Below are positions 63,799 to 64,000 of a stretch of DNA of 64,000 nucleotides, in pieces. The position numbers were made by a program, and so were the translations under genes. The first letter of the stretch is position 1. Every line of letters starts with the position of its first letter. A model generated the notes under the pieces. It searched no databases. It was given only the letters and a program-made list of their open reading frames with translations, and was not told the origin of the DNA. The stretch is from the NCBI GenBank assembly GCA_934101625.1, contig CAKORV010000001.1, positions 1-64,000 on the forward strand, read 5' to 3'. This DNA comes from an uncultured Bacilli bacterium (lineage in GTDB: Bacteria > Bacillota_I > Bacilli_A > RF39 > UBA660).

Positions 63799-64000
63799 AT
63801 GAAAAAGATATTTAAATATTATAAGAATTCATTTATTTTATTATTATTTATTTTAATTGGTACTATTTTAGGGTTAGTTTTTAAAGAAAATATTAGCTTT
63901 TTAAAACCATTTGGTGATTTATTTATAAATATGCTTATGGTTATTATAGTACCACTTATATTTTTAACTATTTCAACTAGTATTGGTAAATTAAAGTCCC
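63799..64000 (+). CDS. dicarboxylate/amino acid:cation symporter (partial)
   Basis: Only the first 67 residues lie in the window. One helix, then FGDLFINMLMVIIVPLIFLT and ISTSIGKLKS are the start of the DAACS (GltP/DctA) family. AAGGAGGAAT precedes the ATG. Substrate cannot be told from this part. Confidence 0.85.
   Translation, partial: MKKIFKYYKNSFILLLFILIGTILGLVFKENISFLKPFGDLFINMLMVIIVPLIFLTISTSIGKLKS

Overview
The window is very AT-rich and densely coded. It comes from a low-GC, Gram-positive-type bacterium (Bacillota). TGA is used as a stop codon (for example at the end of yabQ), so this is not a Mycoplasma-type code. Start sites carry strong AGGAGG-type Shine-Dalgarno sequences, and sigma-A promoters of the TTGACA-17-TATAAT type recur. 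There is a CIRCE heat-shock operator, a T-box leader and orthologues of sporulation genes (yabG, yabP, yabQ, spoVG, veg). A small-genome, uncultured gut Bacilli or Clostridia lineage is my best guess; the sequence alone does not fix the taxon.

The backbone resembles the origin-proximal region of Bacillus subtilis with insertions: rsmA-yabG-veg, spoVG, yabP-yabQ-divIC, tilS-ftsH, parA-parB-DUF951-ychF-rpsF-ssb-rpsR, and (minus strand) dusB-lysS-clpC-like. Layout: 1-8.5 kb, kinase-like protein, clpB with CIRCE, SleB-type hydrolase, rsmA, Tim44-like protein, yabG, veg, three-gene ABC exporter. 8.5-19.5 kb, spoVG, yabPQ, a Fic protein with its own operator array, asnB, argS, divIC, pcrA coupled to an intracellular subtilisin-like protein, then decayed DUF4143 fragments. 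20-28 kb, ligA, an AbiE toxin-antitoxin pair, a solute-binding/degenerate-GGDEF receptor, a YihY-type membrane protein.

28-34 kb holds a five-gene surface cluster: two membrane-anchored proteins built of Asp-rich calcium-binding-type repeats (one with 20 identical 12-residue Cys-containing repeats) and three small secreted or anchored proteins. All five share a Pro-Gly-Trp-type beta-rich module and look like paralogues of the camelysin/TasA kind. An LtaS-like enzyme, tilS and ftsH follow.

40.0-41.0 kb has no long gene. It contains two tandem, nearly identical ~315 bp units. Each has a consensus promoter, a structured leader, a 35-residue hydrophobic peptide gene and a convergent promoter for a ~100-nt antisense RNA ending in a terminator. 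This has the architecture of a duplicated type I toxin-antitoxin locus and is the most interesting unit here.

41-48 kb is parAB to rpsR, with an AbgT-type transporter and DUF975 protein inserted. 48-57 kb (minus strand) has a class B-like sortase, a zinc protease, a ClpC-like protein whose second ATPase domain has lost its Walker motifs, a YfcC-type transporter, lysS behind a T-box, dusB and a repeat-containing surface protein. 57-64 kb has rplM-rpsI, an Abi_2 HEPN protein, HtrA, phospholipid enzymes (lipid kinase, Psd, PAP2) and the start of a dicarboxylate symporter. I saw no tRNA, rRNA, CRISPR array, insertion sequence or prophage.
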